This document shows, piece after piece, positions 7,193 through 16,842 of a stretch of DNA of 64,000 bases. The translations under genes were made by a program, and so were the position numbers. Where the stretch lies: the NCBI RefSeq assembly GCF_005795905.1, contig NZ_VAWE01000001.1, positions 310,001-374,000 on the forward strand, read 5' to 3'. This DNA is from Streptomyces marianii. Lineage in GTDB: Bacteria > Actinomycetota > Actinomycetes > Streptomycetales > Streptomycetaceae. The notes under the pieces were generated by a model. That model was not told the origin of the DNA, did not search any database, and saw only the letters and a list, made by a program, of their open reading frames with translations. The stretch's first letter is position 1. Each line of letters opens with the position of its first letter.

Positions 7193-9763
7193 TCAGGTGG
7201 ATCTCCGGCGGAAGCGGGGGAGTCCCGGCCGCACGGGAACGAGCCGGGACAGCGGCGGCACCTTGCGCATCAGGCGTTCCGTCCCCTTGGCATAGCCGAT
7301 GCCGAAGAGGACGGCGGTGACGAGCGACAGCGGCTCGGAGACGTCGTCGAGGATCGGATAGATCTGCCAGTGCGTCAGATAGATGGAGAGCGAACTGGCG
7401 GCGAGGAGTCCCGCCACCTGGTTGACACGAGGGTTGCTCGGCAGAGTGGGGAACCACACCAGCAGGACGAAGCCGATGACGACGAACGCCTCGCGCCGGG
7501 GTTCGCCCGGGAAGAAGCCGGGGACCGTGGCGAGCGCGGCGAGGGTGACGAGCAGCCGATGGGGCGTCGTACGGGATTTCGCGGCCGCCCATCCGAGGGC
7601 GAACAACCAGAAGACGGTGACCGCGTCGGTGATCTGGGAACGATCGGGGAGACCGACCAGTTCGTAGCGGGTGAGCAGGCCGATCGCGACGAGGATGAGG
7701 GGCAGCCCGTACGGGAACCGTCGCTCCGCCCGGTCGACGGCGGGGAGGGCCAGCAGCGCGAGGGCCGCCAGCAGGATGTAGACGAGCGCCTCGACGAACC
7801 ACAGGTGTATGCCCGGTCCCATGTCCTGCGGGAAGAGCGCGTTGTGCAGCAACAGGACGTTGCTCAGGTCGTAGTCGGCGCCGATCAGAAGCGCGAAGAC
7901 GGTCCATGCCATGCACGGCAGCGCGATGCGCGCGATGCTCCGCCCCGTCCGGCGGACGCGTTCGCGACGCTCCGCCGAGGTGAGCAGGAAGCGGGCGAAG
8001 TTGAACCCGGCCACCGCGAGCAGCAGATGCGCGCCACCCCGGATCTCGAAGAGCCGGATGTGCGAGCCGACGATGCACACGATCGCCACCGCGCGCAGAG
8101 CGACGCTGGTCTCCAGGGCCCGGAATCGTGAGGGTGGCTTGGGTTCGGGTGAGCGGAGGGCTCGTATCGGTGTGGTGTGCCAGCTCGCGGGCAGACGGCC
8201 GAGGCGCTGCTCGAGGCGGAGCGACACTTCGACGTAGGAGAGGGAGTCGCCGCCGAGCCCGACGAAGGTACTGTCCGGCGTCACGTCCGGACGGTCCAGG
8301 ACCCTTGCGTACAGGGCGCACAGGTCCTCGCCGTCCGCCCCGTCGGCCAGGGTCCGGTCGGCCGTCCGGTCGAGGGAACGGACGGCCTCGTAGTCGGGTT
8401 TCCCCGAGGGCAGCCGGGGGAGGTCCGGCAGCAGGTGGACACGGACCGAGCGGGCGGGGAGCCCGCATTCGTCCACCACACGTCTTCGGATCCGCCGCGC
8501 GTCTCCCCCGGGCTTGCCCACGACGGCGACCACGAGCCGCTCGTCGTCGCCCGCGCACAGCGTGCTCAGCCCGTGGCGTTCGAGCATCACCTCGACCTGC
8601 CGGGGGTCGATCCGCAGGCCGAGGATCTTCAGGAACCGACTTCGGCGGCCGACGATCTCGTACAGGCCCTCCGCGGTGCGCCGTGCCAGATCGCCGGTGC
8701 GCAGGGTGTCCACGGTGCGGCCGAGGGCGAGGTCGTCGGGGGTGGAGGCGTAGCCCAGCATGACGTTCGGCCCGTTGTAGACGAGTTCACCGACACCTTC
8801 CTCGGCTGCCTCCTCGACTGGTTCGAGGGAGAACGAGCCGCCGGGGACCGGCACGCCGATGGCTTCCGGGTGTGCGGCGGCGAGCTCCGGCGGCAGGTAG
8901 GCCATGCGGGCGGTCGCCTCGGTCTGGCCGTACATGACGACGAGGTCCCAGCCGCGCCGCTGCCCCAGCTCGGCGTAGTGGGCGACCCGTTCGGGGGCGA
9001 GACGGCCGCCGGCCTGGGTGACGTACCGCAGGTGCGGCAGGTCCATCCCGGCGAAGCCGACCCGGTCCAGCAGGTCGAAGGTGTACGGGACGCCCGCGAA
9101 CGCCGTGCCGCGGGCGGCGCGGAACAGGTCCCAGAAGCAGGTGTCCGCCACCGAGAGCCCGGTGAGGACGAGTCCGGCGCCGCGCAGCAGGTGGCTGTGG
9201 ACGACGGACAGGCCGTAGCAGTAGTGCATCGGCAGGGTCGTGGCGGCCCGGTCGGTGTCGCGGATCCCGAGGTATGTGGCGATCGACTCGGCGTTCGCCT
9301 GGAGGTTCTCGTACGAGAGCCGGACGAGTTTCGGCGATCCGGTCGAACCGGACGTACTGAGCAGCATGGCCAGGTCCGGGTGCAGCACATGGGCGGAGCC
9401 GGTCCGCCGCTCCTCGATCCGCCACCCGGCGGGTCCCGGATGGACCACGACGTCGGGGTCGTAGGCGACGGTCATCGCCTCCACGGCCTCCGGATGGTCC
9501 CCGGGCACGAGGAGCACGGGATGTCCCGCGGCCAGTGCGGCGAGAAGGACGACGAGCGCTTCGACCGTGTTGGCCCCGGGCAGCAGCACGAGGCGCCGCC
9601 CGGTTCCGAGGCGCGGCGCGGTGTCCGCCACTCGCTCGGCCAGCTGACCGTAGGAAATCTCACCGTCCGAGGTGATAAGGGCGGTTCTGTCGCCATGAAC
9701 CGCGAGATCGCGGGCGAGGGGAAGCGTCTTGCCGCTGATGAGCGGTGCCGGGTGGAGCGTCAC
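7193..9763 (-). CDS. AMP-dependent ligase / carrier / membrane acyltransferase fusion
   Basis: An 856-residue three-part enzyme. Residues 1-465 are an acyl/aryl adenylating enzyme with STSGSTGSPKLVRLS (136-150), MYGQTEATARM (278-287), TGDLARR and the catalytic lysine in LPSGKPDYEA (K455). Residues about 475-545 form a carrier domain with the phosphopantetheine serine in VGLGGDSLSYVE (S507). Residues about 555-850 are an acyltransferase-3 family membrane domain with ten or so hydrophobic segments and a GSHIRLFEIRGGAH motif. It would activate an acid, load it on its own carrier and transfer it to an acceptor at the membrane. GTG 9763 is preferred over upstream starts because an iron box lies only 10 bases before it. 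The gene faces the iron importer operon. The substrate is unknown. Confidence 0.85.
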   Translation of the reverse strand: MTLHPAPLISGKTLPLARDLAVHGDRTALITSDGEISYGQLAERVADTAPRLGTGRRLVLLPGANTVEALVVLLAALAAGHPVLLVPGDHPEAVEAMTVAYDPDVVVHPGPAGWRIEERRTGSAHVLHPDLAMLLSTSGSTGSPKLVRLSYENLQANAESIATYLGIRDTDRAATTLPMHYCYGLSVVHSHLLRGAGLVLTGLSVADTCFWDLFRAARGTAFAGVPYTFDLLDRVGFAGMDLPHLRYVTQAGGRLAPERVAHYAELGQRRGWDLVVMYGQTEATARMAYLPPELAAAHPEAIGVPVPGGSFSLEPVEEAAEEGVGELVYNGPNVMLGYASTPDDLALGRTVDTLRTGDLARRTAEGLYEIVGRRSRFLKILGLRIDPRQVEVMLERHGLSTLCAGDDERLVVAVVGKPGGDARRIRRRVVDECGLPARSVRVHLLPDLPRLPSGKPDYEAVRSLDRTADRTLADGADGEDLCALYARVLDRPDVTPDSTFVGLGGDSLSYVEVSLRLEQRLGRLPASWHTTPIRALRSPEPKPPSRFRALETSVALRAVAIVCIVGSHIRLFEIRGGAHLLLAVAGFNFARFLLTSAERRERVRRTGRSIARIALPCMAWTVFALLIGADYDLSNVLLLHNALFPQDMGPGIHLWFVEALVYILLAALALLALPAVDRAERRFPYGLPLILVAIGLLTRYELVGLPDRSQITDAVTVFWLFALGWAAAKSRTTPHRLLVTLAALATVPGFFPGEPRREAFVVIGFVLLVWFPTLPSNPRVNQVAGLLAASSLSIYLTHWQIYPILDDVSEPLSLVTAVLFGIGYAKGTERLMRKVPPLSRLVPVRPGLPRFRRRST

Positions 9764-9772
9764 GGGCGCATC

Positions 9773-9791
9773 GTAGGTAAGGCTTCCCTTA
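9773..9791 (-). promoter_or_regulatory. Iron box (DmdR/IdeR-type) before the ligase fusion
   Basis: On the plus strand GTAGGTAAGGCTTCCCTTA matches 15 of 19 positions of the actinobacterial iron box TTAGGTTAGGCTCACCTAA. It lies 10 bases upstream of GTG 9763, so a DmdR1/IdeR-type repressor loaded with Fe(II) would block transcription or translation of this gene. Confidence 0.65.
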
Positions 9792-9961
9792 TCGAAAAGG
9801 GGGTCCACCGGTCGGCCGGGCAGCGAGAGCGGCGACGGCGCCCCGCCGTCGCGCGCCAACAGGCATGCAAGCCAAGGGAGTTGGGCGCGAGCAAGCACGG
9901 CGGGGAAATGGCGCACCCCGCTCGGCGGGCTCATCTGCGGCCAAGCCGTTATACAGCGCAC

Positions 9962-9990
9962 TTGACCCTTAGGTAAGCTTTACCTTATTA
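9962..9990 (+). promoter_or_regulatory. Promoter with overlapping iron box for the iron ABC operon
   Basis: TTGACC (9962-9967) is followed after 17 bases by TTATTA (9985-9990). The spacer carries TTAGGTAAGCTTTACCTTA (9969-9987), matching 14 of 19 iron-box positions, with a perfect AGGTAA/TTACCT core dyad. The geometry is that of a classical iron-repressed promoter. It could also serve the divergent ligase gene, whose own box is 180 bases away. Confidence 0.7.
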
Positions 9991-10118
9991 ATGCCTTGTT
10001 CCAGGTTCTCCCCTCGGCACCGTTTTCGCCGCTCGCGGTGGCACCCCTCCTGGCCCTGCGGGCGCGGGGCCGCCAGCGCGGTGACGGCGTTGAGCACGGC
10101 AGGAAGGCATTACCCGTC

Positions 10119-11135
10119 ATGCGACGCCCCTTGGCCCGCAGTCTCACCGCGCTCGCCGCGGCAGCCCTGACCCTCCCCGCCCTCACGAGCTGCAGCGACG
10201 AGCCGGCCGGGCTCGTCATCTACTCCGGCCGCAACGAGAACCTCGTCGGGCCGCTCATCGAGAAGCTGGAGAAGCACCTCGGCACCAACGTCGACGTCCG
10301 CTACGGCGACAGCGCCGAACTCTCCGCCCAGCTCCTGGAGGAGGGCGACAGGACCGAGGCCGGGCTCTTCCTGTCGCAGGACGCCGGCGCGCTCGGCGCG
10401 CTCTCCAAGGAGGGCCGGCTCGCGCAGCTGCCCCCGAAGACGCTCGACCGGGTCGCACCGACCTACCGCAGCGCCGCAGGGGACTGGGTCGGCGTCAGCG
10501 GGCGCGTCCGGGTCGTCGCGTACAACCCGGACAAGGCACCCACACCCCCGGACAGCGTCCACGACCTGGTCAAGCCGGAATGGAAGGGCAAGATCGGCTT
10601 CGCCCCGACCAACGCCTCGTTCCAGGCGTTCGTCACCGGCATGCGCGTCCTCGAGGGCGACGAGGCCGCACGGGCCTGGCTCAAGGGCCTCAAGGCCAAC
10701 AAGCCGAAGGCGTACGAGAACAACCTCAACGTCCTCGACGCCGTCGACTCCGGCGAGGTCTCCCTCGGCCTGCTCAACCACTACTACTGGTACGAGCAGG
10801 CGGCCGAGAAGGGCGCCGACAAGCTCAAGGCCAAGGTGCACTACCTGCCCAAGGGCGACCCGGGCGGCCTCGTCAACGTCGCCGGGGTGGGCCTGGTGAA
10901 GGGTGCCGACAAGCAGCAGAGCGCCTACGCGCAGAAGGCCGCCGACTTCCTGCTGTCGACCGAGTCGCAGCGCTACTTCGCCGCGGAGACCAAGGAGTAC
11001 CCGCTGGCAGCGGGCGTCGAGCAGGCCGACGGCGTACCGCCGCTGGAGAGCCTCCAGCCGCCGAAGATCGACCTCGGCAGGCTCGACTCGCTGAAGGAGA
11101 CGCTGGCCATGCTCCAGGAAGCCGGACTGGTCTGA
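10119..11135 (+). CDS. Ferric-iron ABC transporter substrate-binding lipoprotein
   Basis: 338 residues. The N-terminus RRPLARSLTALAAAALTLP ends in a lipobox LTSC, so the protein is lipid-anchored outside the membrane. LVIYSGRNENLVGPLIEKLE begins a FbpA/FutA-type periplasmic-binding fold, and LLNHYYWYEQAAEKG carries the tyrosine cluster that ligates Fe(III) in this family. The length and the gene order binding protein-permease-ATPase are typical. ATG 10119 is chosen because AGGAAGG (10101-10107) precedes it; the upstream in-frame ATG at 9996 would ruin the signal peptide. First gene of an iron-box-controlled operon, one base from the permease gene. Confidence 0.9.
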   Translation: MRRPLARSLTALAAAALTLPALTSCSDEPAGLVIYSGRNENLVGPLIEKLEKHLGTNVDVRYGDSAELSAQLLEEGDRTEAGLFLSQDAGALGALSKEGRLAQLPPKTLDRVAPTYRSAAGDWVGVSGRVRVVAYNPDKAPTPPDSVHDLVKPEWKGKIGFAPTNASFQAFVTGMRVLEGDEAARAWLKGLKANKPKAYENNLNVLDAVDSGEVSLGLLNHYYWYEQAAEKGADKLKAKVHYLPKGDPGGLVNVAGVGLVKGADKQQSAYAQKAADFLLSTESQRYFAAETKEYPLAAGVEQADGVPPLESLQPPKIDLGRLDSLKETLAMLQEAGLV

Positions 11136-11136
11136 C

Positions 11137-12762
11137 GTGAGCTCGCCGGATTCCCCCGTCCGGACGCGTCACGACACCCGCCCGGCGAGCGCCCCCGCGC
11201 CCGCCGGGCGGAAGCGTGCCGTCGATCCGAAGCGTGCGGGCGGCCGCGTCGACCGCGCCGCCGGACCCTCGTGGCTCGTGGTCGTGCCCGCGTGCGTCGC
11301 GGCGGCCCTCGCCGTCCTGCCCCTCGGCTACCTCGCCGTACGCGCCCTCGAACGCGGCCCCGCCTTCGCCTGGAACGTCATCTCGGGCGACAGGAGCGTG
11401 CAGTTGCTGCTGCGCAGCCTCGGCCTGAGCGCCACCGTCGTCGCCGCCTGCCTGCTCCTGGGCATCTCGCTGGCCTGGCTGACCACGCGCACCGCCCTCC
11501 CCTGCGCCCGCGCCTGGTCGGTCCTGGTCACGCTGCCCCTGGCCGTGCCCAGCTACGTCACCGCCTTCGCATGGCTCTCCGCGGCTCCCTCGCTCGCCGG
11601 GTTCGCGGGATCCGCCCTCGCGCTGACCCTCGCCAGCTTCCCGTACGTGTACCTGCCGGTCGCCGCCGCCCTGCGCGGCACCGACCCCGGGCACGAGGAG
11701 GTTGCCCGCTCGCTCGGCCACGGCCCGCTGCGCACCTTCCTGCGCGTCACCCTGCCCCAGGTGCGGCCGGCCGCCGCGGGCGGCGGGCTGCTCGTCGCGC
11801 TCTACGTGCTCTCCGACTTCGGCGCGGTGTCGCTCATGCGGTACGACACCTTCACCCGGGGCATCTACACGTCCTACCGGGCCAGTTTCGACCGCACCCC
11901 GGCGGCCGCACTCAGCGCGGTGCTCGTCCTCATGACCGTTGCGCTCGTCACCGCGGAGACCCGCAGCCGCGGCCGGGCCGGGTACTCGCGCACCGGAGGC
12001 GGAACCGCCCGGCGGACCGCTCCCGCCGCGCTCGGCCGCCTGCGGCTGCCCGCCCTCGCCTGGTGCGGGACCGTTGTCGCGACCGCCGTCGGCTTCCCGC
12101 TCGCCACCCTCGGGTACTGGCTCGCCGTCGGCTCCTCCGCCACGTGGGAACCGGCAACCCTCGCCACCACCGCACTCACCACCCTCGCCGTCGCCGCCGC
12201 CGGCGCCGCCCTCACCACCGTCCTGGCCCTGCCCGTCGGTGTCATCGCGGCCCGCCACCGGGGCCGGCTCGCCCACCTCCTGGAGCAGGCCGCGTACGCG
12301 GGGCACGCCGTACCAGGCATCACCGTCGCACTCGCCCTGGTCTTCTTCGCGGTCCGCTACGTCCGACCGCTGTACCAGGAGACGCCGCTGCTGATCTGCG
12401 CCTACGCGGTGCTCTTCCTGCCCGTCGCGGTGGCGGCCACCCGCGCCGCCGTCATCCAGGCACCACCCGTGCTGGACGACGTCGCCCGCTCCCTCGGGCG
12501 CACGCCCTTCGGGGTACTGCGCGAGGTCACCGTGCCGCTCGCCGCACCGGGAGTCGCCGCCGGCGCGGCCCTCACCTTCGTCGTCTGCATGAAGGAACTC
12601 CCCGCCACTCTGCTGCTGCGGCCCACCGGCATGGACACGCTGGCCACACGGCTGTGGACCGAGACCGGCACCGGTTCCTTCGCAGCCGCGGCGCCGTACG
12701 CCGCCGGCCTCATCCTCCTGGCCGCCGTCCCCTCCTACGTCCTCGGAAGGCACCGCACATGA
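11137..12762 (+). CDS. Iron ABC transporter permease, two fused membrane domains (FbpB-like)
   Basis: 541 residues with about twelve membrane helices arranged as two repeated binding-protein-dependent permease units. Each has an EAA loop: EEVARSLGHGPLRTFLRVTL (about 188-207) and DDVARSLGRTPFGVLREVTV (about 448-467). Such fused permeases are usual for FbpB-type ferric importers. The N-terminal 45 residues are basic and cytoplasmic. GTG 11137 starts one base after the lipoprotein stop, and the stop overlaps the ATPase start (ATGA), so the three proteins are translationally coupled. Confidence 0.9.
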   Translation: MSSPDSPVRTRHDTRPASAPAPAGRKRAVDPKRAGGRVDRAAGPSWLVVVPACVAAALAVLPLGYLAVRALERGPAFAWNVISGDRSVQLLLRSLGLSATVVAACLLLGISLAWLTTRTALPCARAWSVLVTLPLAVPSYVTAFAWLSAAPSLAGFAGSALALTLASFPYVYLPVAAALRGTDPGHEEVARSLGHGPLRTFLRVTLPQVRPAAAGGGLLVALYVLSDFGAVSLMRYDTFTRGIYTSYRASFDRTPAAALSAVLVLMTVALVTAETRSRGRAGYSRTGGGTARRTAPAALGRLRLPALAWCGTVVATAVGFPLATLGYWLAVGSSATWEPATLATTALTTLAVAAAGAALTTVLALPVGVIAARHRGRLAHLLEQAAYAGHAVPGITVALALVFFAVRYVRPLYQETPLLICAYAVLFLPVAVAATRAAVIQAPPVLDDVARSLGRTPFGVLREVTVPLAAPGVAAGAALTFVVCMKELPATLLLRPTGMDTLATRLWTETGTGSFAAAAPYAAGLILLAAVPSYVLGRHRT

Positions 12763-13805
12763 ACGACCTCCAGATCAGTGGCGTGGTCAAGTCGTACGGT
12801 CCCGGCGCCACCGTCCTGGACGGCCTCGACCTCACCGTCCAGGGCGGGCACCTCGCTGCCGTCCTCGGCCCCTCCGGTTGCGGCAAGACCACCCTGCTGC
12901 GTGTGATCGCCGGCTTCCTGGGGGCCGACGCCGGCGCAGTCACCGTCGCCGGTCGCACCCTCACCGGCCCCGGCGTCCACCTTCCTCCCGAACGCCGACG
13001 TATCGGCATCGTCCCCCAGGAGGGCGCCCTCTTCCCGCACCTGAACGTGGCCCGCAACATCGCCTTCGGGCTGACGGGAACGGATCGCCGCGCCCGCGTA
13101 CAGCGCGTCGACGAGATGCTGGAACTCGTGGGACTCGGCGGCTACGGCGACCGGATGCCGCACGAACTCTCCGGCGGACAGCAGCAACGCGTCGCCCTGG
13201 CCCGTGCCCTCGCACCCGAACCCCAGCTCGTTCTCCTCGACGAACCGTTCGCCGCCCTCGACAGCGGACTGCGCGGAGCCGTACGAGCGGATGTCCGCGC
13301 CGCACTCCGGTCCACCGGCGCCACGGCCGTCCTCGTCACCCACGATCAGCAGGAGGCCCTCTCAACGGCCGACGTCGTCGCTGTCGTCCGCCACGGCAGA
13401 GTGGCCCAATGCGCCGTTCCCGAAGTGCTCTACCAGCGCCCCGCCGACCCGTGGGTGGCCTCCTTCGTCGGCGACGCCGTCTTCATCACCGGTACGGCGG
13501 AGACGAACACCGCTGCCGCCACCGCGCTCGGCCGAATCCCCCTCGCCGCCCCGGCCGGTCTGCGCGAGGGCCTCGTCCTCCTCCGCCCCGAACAGCTCCA
13601 CCTCACCGACCCGGACACGGCGACCGCCCGAGGCACCGTTACCGACGTCCGGTTCTTCGGCCACGACTCCATGGTCACCGTCTCCGTCGACGGTGTGAAC
13701 CAGCCGATCGACATCCGCGCGCCCGGCCCGCTCCAGGTGCGCCGGGGCGGGATGGTCGGCATCCGCGTCACGGGCAAGGCCACCCTGCACGCGACCCCGT
13801 CCTGA
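12759..13805 (+). CDS. Iron ABC transporter ATPase (FbpC-like)
   Basis: 348 residues. It contains Walker A GPSGCGKTT (about 38-46), Q-loop VPQEGALFPH, signature LSGGQQQRVALARAL, Walker B LVLLDEPFAALD and H-loop VLVTHDQQEA. A C-terminal TOBE-like regulatory region follows from about 240, with the segment GTVTDVRFFGHDSMVTVSVD. It energises ferric-iron import with the permease and binding lipoprotein encoded just upstream; the start overlaps the permease stop by four bases. No clear terminator follows, and 260 bases of noncoding sequence separate it from the convergent gene. Confidence 0.92.
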   Translation: MNDLQISGVVKSYGPGATVLDGLDLTVQGGHLAAVLGPSGCGKTTLLRVIAGFLGADAGAVTVAGRTLTGPGVHLPPERRRIGIVPQEGALFPHLNVARNIAFGLTGTDRRARVQRVDEMLELVGLGGYGDRMPHELSGGQQQRVALARALAPEPQLVLLDEPFAALDSGLRGAVRADVRAALRSTGATAVLVTHDQQEALSTADVVAVVRHGRVAQCAVPEVLYQRPADPWVASFVGDAVFITGTAETNTAAATALGRIPLAAPAGLREGLVLLRPEQLHLTDPDTATARGTVTDVRFFGHDSMVTVSVDGVNQPIDIRAPGPLQVRRGGMVGIRVTGKATLHATPS

Positions 13806-14067
13806 TCAAGCCACACGGCGTTCACCGTCCAGGACCCGCTCACCGCACCCACCAGCCAGCGAGTTCGGCAGCCGAGGGAGTCCTGGCGTTCCGCGAGCAG
13901 CGACCCCCAGCCCGGACACCTGACCATCCGACCGAGCCCGACTGCGTCGAGGCCCCTCCTCGCCACACGCACGGCCGGGTGGTCACCCGACCAGGAACCC
14001 TGTTCGATCATGCAGACCCCGACACCGGTTGGGATGCGTCTTCCGGCAAGCCCCGTCGCCTACGGCT

Positions 14068-15948
14068 TCAGGAGAGGCGGGCCGTGAGGGTGAGGCCCGG
14101 ACGGAGTTGACCGCAGGGTTCGTTGGGGTTCGTCTTGTACCGGCTCAGCAACCTCGGCACCTCCCGGGCAGCCCATGACCTGGCGGCGGCAAGCCGCTGT
14201 GGGTCGGGAACAGCGTCTGCTCGCACCCAGTCGCCGCCGGCGCCCTCGGAGAAGAGGCGAACGTAGCCCGCGGCCGTCAGCCGGGGAACGGTCAGGCCAG
14301 GAGTGGTGACCCAGACTCCGTGGGTGTGGATGAAGGTGGGCCGGAGGGTTGAAAAGACATGGCGCCGCAGGGCGGTCATGTTCCGGCCGGCGTAGGCGTC
14401 CGCGATGGTGGGCTCGGTCAGGCCGGCGAGGTCTCTGACGGCGAGGTTGCTCGTGAGGAGAGTACCGCCGAGGTCTGGGGCGAGAAGTGTGCCGTTGGTG
14501 ACGTTCAGGCGCTCGGCGTACTCGTTGAACACGGCGCCGTACCGGTGGGCGACATGGCACACGGGCAGAGTGGGATGGGCCTGGAAGGAGGCGGCACGCT
14601 CTCGCTGCCCGCTCCAGGACACGAGCAACGCCGTGCAGACGGTGACGCCGGCCACGACCCTGGCGCGTTGTGTTCCTCGTTCCACCTGGTCCGTCAGAGC
14701 GACGCCGACAGTGAGAGACGCCAGCACCCATACCGGCGTCGCGAAGCGGAACATGCGCATCCAGTCCGGATTGAGCACACCGAAGGCAGCGAGCGTGAGG
14801 GCAAGGGGTACGAGCACGCCCGGCAGTGCCGTCCGCACGGGTCCGGGGCGCCCCAGGGCCGCTCCCGTCACCAGAGCCCCGGCCAGCACGGCCGTCCACC
14901 CGGCGAACGACAGGAGAGACCCGGTCCCGGAGAACGACTCCCACGTTGGAGTGTCCTGTGCCTTCGCCAGTGCGGTGTTGGGCACGAGACGGGCGAAGAC
15001 GGCGTAGCGCCATCCGAGGAAGGCGGCATACGGCACGGCGAAGGCGGCGACGCCACAAGCCGCCGCTCGTGCGGATGCGCCCAGCGTCGCACGATGTACC
15101 CGCAGCAGCAGCACCCCGGGATAGGCCGCTGCCAGGACTGCCCCGTCCGGGCGGGTCAGGGCCGCCATCAGTGCCAGAAGACCCGTCACCACAGCAGGAC
15201 CCGCCGCCGTGAGCCGGTTCTCCAGCAGAGCACGGGCGAGCACGGCGGCCAGCAGGACGGCCAGCAGGGCGTAGAGCGGATTCTCCAGACCGGAGAACAT
15301 CCAGGCCACAAACGACATGTTGCCGGCCAGAAGCACACCGCAGAACAGCACCACGACCCAGGAACTCGACACCAACCGCCGCGCGACGCGGGAAACGGCG
15401 ATCAGGATCCCCAGCGTGCACAGGACGCCGAGGGCCTTCGGGTACAGGACCTGATCCGGCACACCGAAGTAGGTGCGGTGATCGAACAGGCCCAGACGCC
15501 TGCCCACGACCAGCAGAGCGAGCCAGGCCGGGTTGGAGTAGCCCTCGACCGGAGGCGAGCCGGGCTGTTGCACCGGCCCGAGACCCTCGTCGATGCTGCG
15601 GGCGTAGGCGAAGGTGATCGCGGCGTCGTCGACCACCCAGCCACCGAGACGCGAGCCCCGCAGGGTGATGAGGACCGTGCCCAGCAGGACGGCAGCCGTG
15701 TCGCGAAGCGAGCGACCCGTAAGGCCGGTGCTTCTCGCGGGCCAGGGCCCCGCGTCCTTCTGGGCGACGGGGTGGACTTCGCGGACGCTGGAAGGAGGCA
15801 AGGCGGACCCATCGCTCGACCGGACTGGGCATATGGGGAGAGCAACGGCCCACCATGCCCACCGGTTACGCCCGGCACCTCCAGTAGCGGGAGCGTGGCG
15901 CTCAGGCCGAGACGGATGCGTGATCGTCAGCCCTTCCGGCCTGGCCAC
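14068..15948 (-). CDS. Polytopic membrane protein, GT-C glycosyltransferase-like (AftB-type)
   Basis: 626 residues with about ten membrane helices. Near the first helix the motif WVVDDAAITFAYARSIDEG ... PPVEGYSNPAWLALL resembles the external DD-containing loop of polyprenol-phosphate-sugar-dependent GT-C enzymes, for example mycobacterial arabinofuranosyltransferase AftB and related cell-wall proteins. The Arg/Thr-rich C-terminal 150 residues are extracytoplasmic. A role in adding a sugar to a cell-envelope glycan or lipid is plausible, with acceptor and donor unknown. GTG 15948 is the only in-frame start before the first helix, but the first 85 residues are poorly conserved-looking and no strong ribosome site is visible. 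Confidence 0.72.
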   Translation of the reverse strand: MARPEGLTITHPSRPERHAPATGGAGRNRWAWWAVALPICPVRSSDGSALPPSSVREVHPVAQKDAGPWPARSTGLTGRSLRDTAAVLLGTVLITLRGSRLGGWVVDDAAITFAYARSIDEGLGPVQQPGSPPVEGYSNPAWLALLVVGRRLGLFDHRTYFGVPDQVLYPKALGVLCTLGILIAVSRVARRLVSSSWVVVLFCGVLLAGNMSFVAWMFSGLENPLYALLAVLLAAVLARALLENRLTAAGPAVVTGLLALMAALTRPDGAVLAAAYPGVLLLRVHRATLGASARAAACGVAAFAVPYAAFLGWRYAVFARLVPNTALAKAQDTPTWESFSGTGSLLSFAGWTAVLAGALVTGAALGRPGPVRTALPGVLVPLALTLAAFGVLNPDWMRMFRFATPVWVLASLTVGVALTDQVERGTQRARVVAGVTVCTALLVSWSGQRERAASFQAHPTLPVCHVAHRYGAVFNEYAERLNVTNGTLLAPDLGGTLLTSNLAVRDLAGLTEPTIADAYAGRNMTALRRHVFSTLRPTFIHTHGVWVTTPGLTVPRLTAAGYVRLFSEGAGGDWVRADAVPDPQRLAAARSWAAREVPRLLSRYKTNPNEPCGQLRPGLTLTARLS

Positions 15949-16638
15949 GCGTCCACGGACGTACCGCCGTGCGGAACCGCCTTTACCGAACGGCCACGCG
16001 GAACGGCGTCACCCGTCCCGCATGCGCGGCCGCTTCGGCTTCTCCCACCGCCTTGAGCACTCCGTCGGCCATGTCCGAGCCGGTGGACGGCATCGCGTCG
16101 AGCAGCCCTGGAGGACCCGTACGACGTGCTGCACCACCCCACCGCGCCCTGGCCGACGTCGAGGGTGTTCCCCGCACTCGCCGCCCACCGGCGGGCCGCG
16201 ACACGGCCGCACCCGAGGTGGAGGAGAGTTCGGCCGCCGGAGGACCGCTGCTGCGGCTGGCCGACGAACCGTGGCCGGTCTGCACGTTTTCCGCCCCGAG
16301 GGCAGGAGCCATCTCCTGTCCGACGTGCACCTGCGCCGACGTATCGAGGAAGAGGCACACGGCCCGGACCGCACCGTCGACGTCGCCCTCGTGCGGCGGC
16401 GTTGCGGCGCGGGTGTCGGCGCGGCGAGTGCGGCGTCGAGGGCATGAACTTCCTCGTCTGCCGCATCTGCCCCGGCACCACGCACACCCACCACCACCGC
16501 TGGTCCCCCGCCCGGGAACCGCCCTGCGGGTACAGCGGAGCGCAGCGCATCGGCCACCACGTCAGGCGCATGAGGCGCACGAACCAGGCCCCCGGAGCCT
16601 CGGGCGGGCTCGGGGGGCCTGGTCGCGGCCGGCGCCGA
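15949..16638. other. 690-base stretch with no supported gene
   Basis: Several overlapping frames on both strands span this segment, but none shows a domain, a ribosome site or a consistent codon-position GC pattern along its length. The plus strand has short gene-like phrases in different frames (LLRLADEPWPVCTF, then HLLSDVHLRRRIEEEAHG), so a badly frameshifted relic is possible. Confidence 0.4.
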
Positions 16639-16842
16639 TCAGGCGAGGGTGATGTTCTCCGCCTGGGGGCCCTTCTGCCCCTGGGTGATGTCGAAGGTGA
16701 CGGCCTGGCCTTCCTGGAGCTCACGGAAGCCGGTGGCGTTGATGTTGGAGTAATGCGCAAAGACGTCGGGGCCGCCGCCGTCCTGTGCGATGAAGCCGAA
16801 GCCCTTTTCCGAGTTGAACCACTTGACGGTTCCGCTGGCCAT
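16639..16842 (-). CDS. Cold-shock domain protein (CspA family)
   Basis: 67 residues forming a single OB-fold cold-shock domain that binds single-stranded RNA or [23 protein letters not shown] carries RNP1 (KGFGFI) and DVFAHYSNI is RNP2; the usual VFVHFS is VFAHYS here. The end AENITLA is normal. Start ATG 16842 has GAGAGG about nine bases upstream. Cold-shock proteins of this size are abundant RNA chaperones in Streptomyces. The gene is monocistronic. Confidence 0.95.
   Translation of the reverse strand: MASGTVKWFNSEKGFGFIAQDGGGPDVFAHYSNINATGFRELQEGQAVTFDITQGQKGPQAENITLA

Noticed and set aside
10873..12753. 626-codon minus-strand frame opposite the iron permease
   Set aside because: Gly/Glu-rich shadow without domains; the sense strand has a clear two-domain permease.
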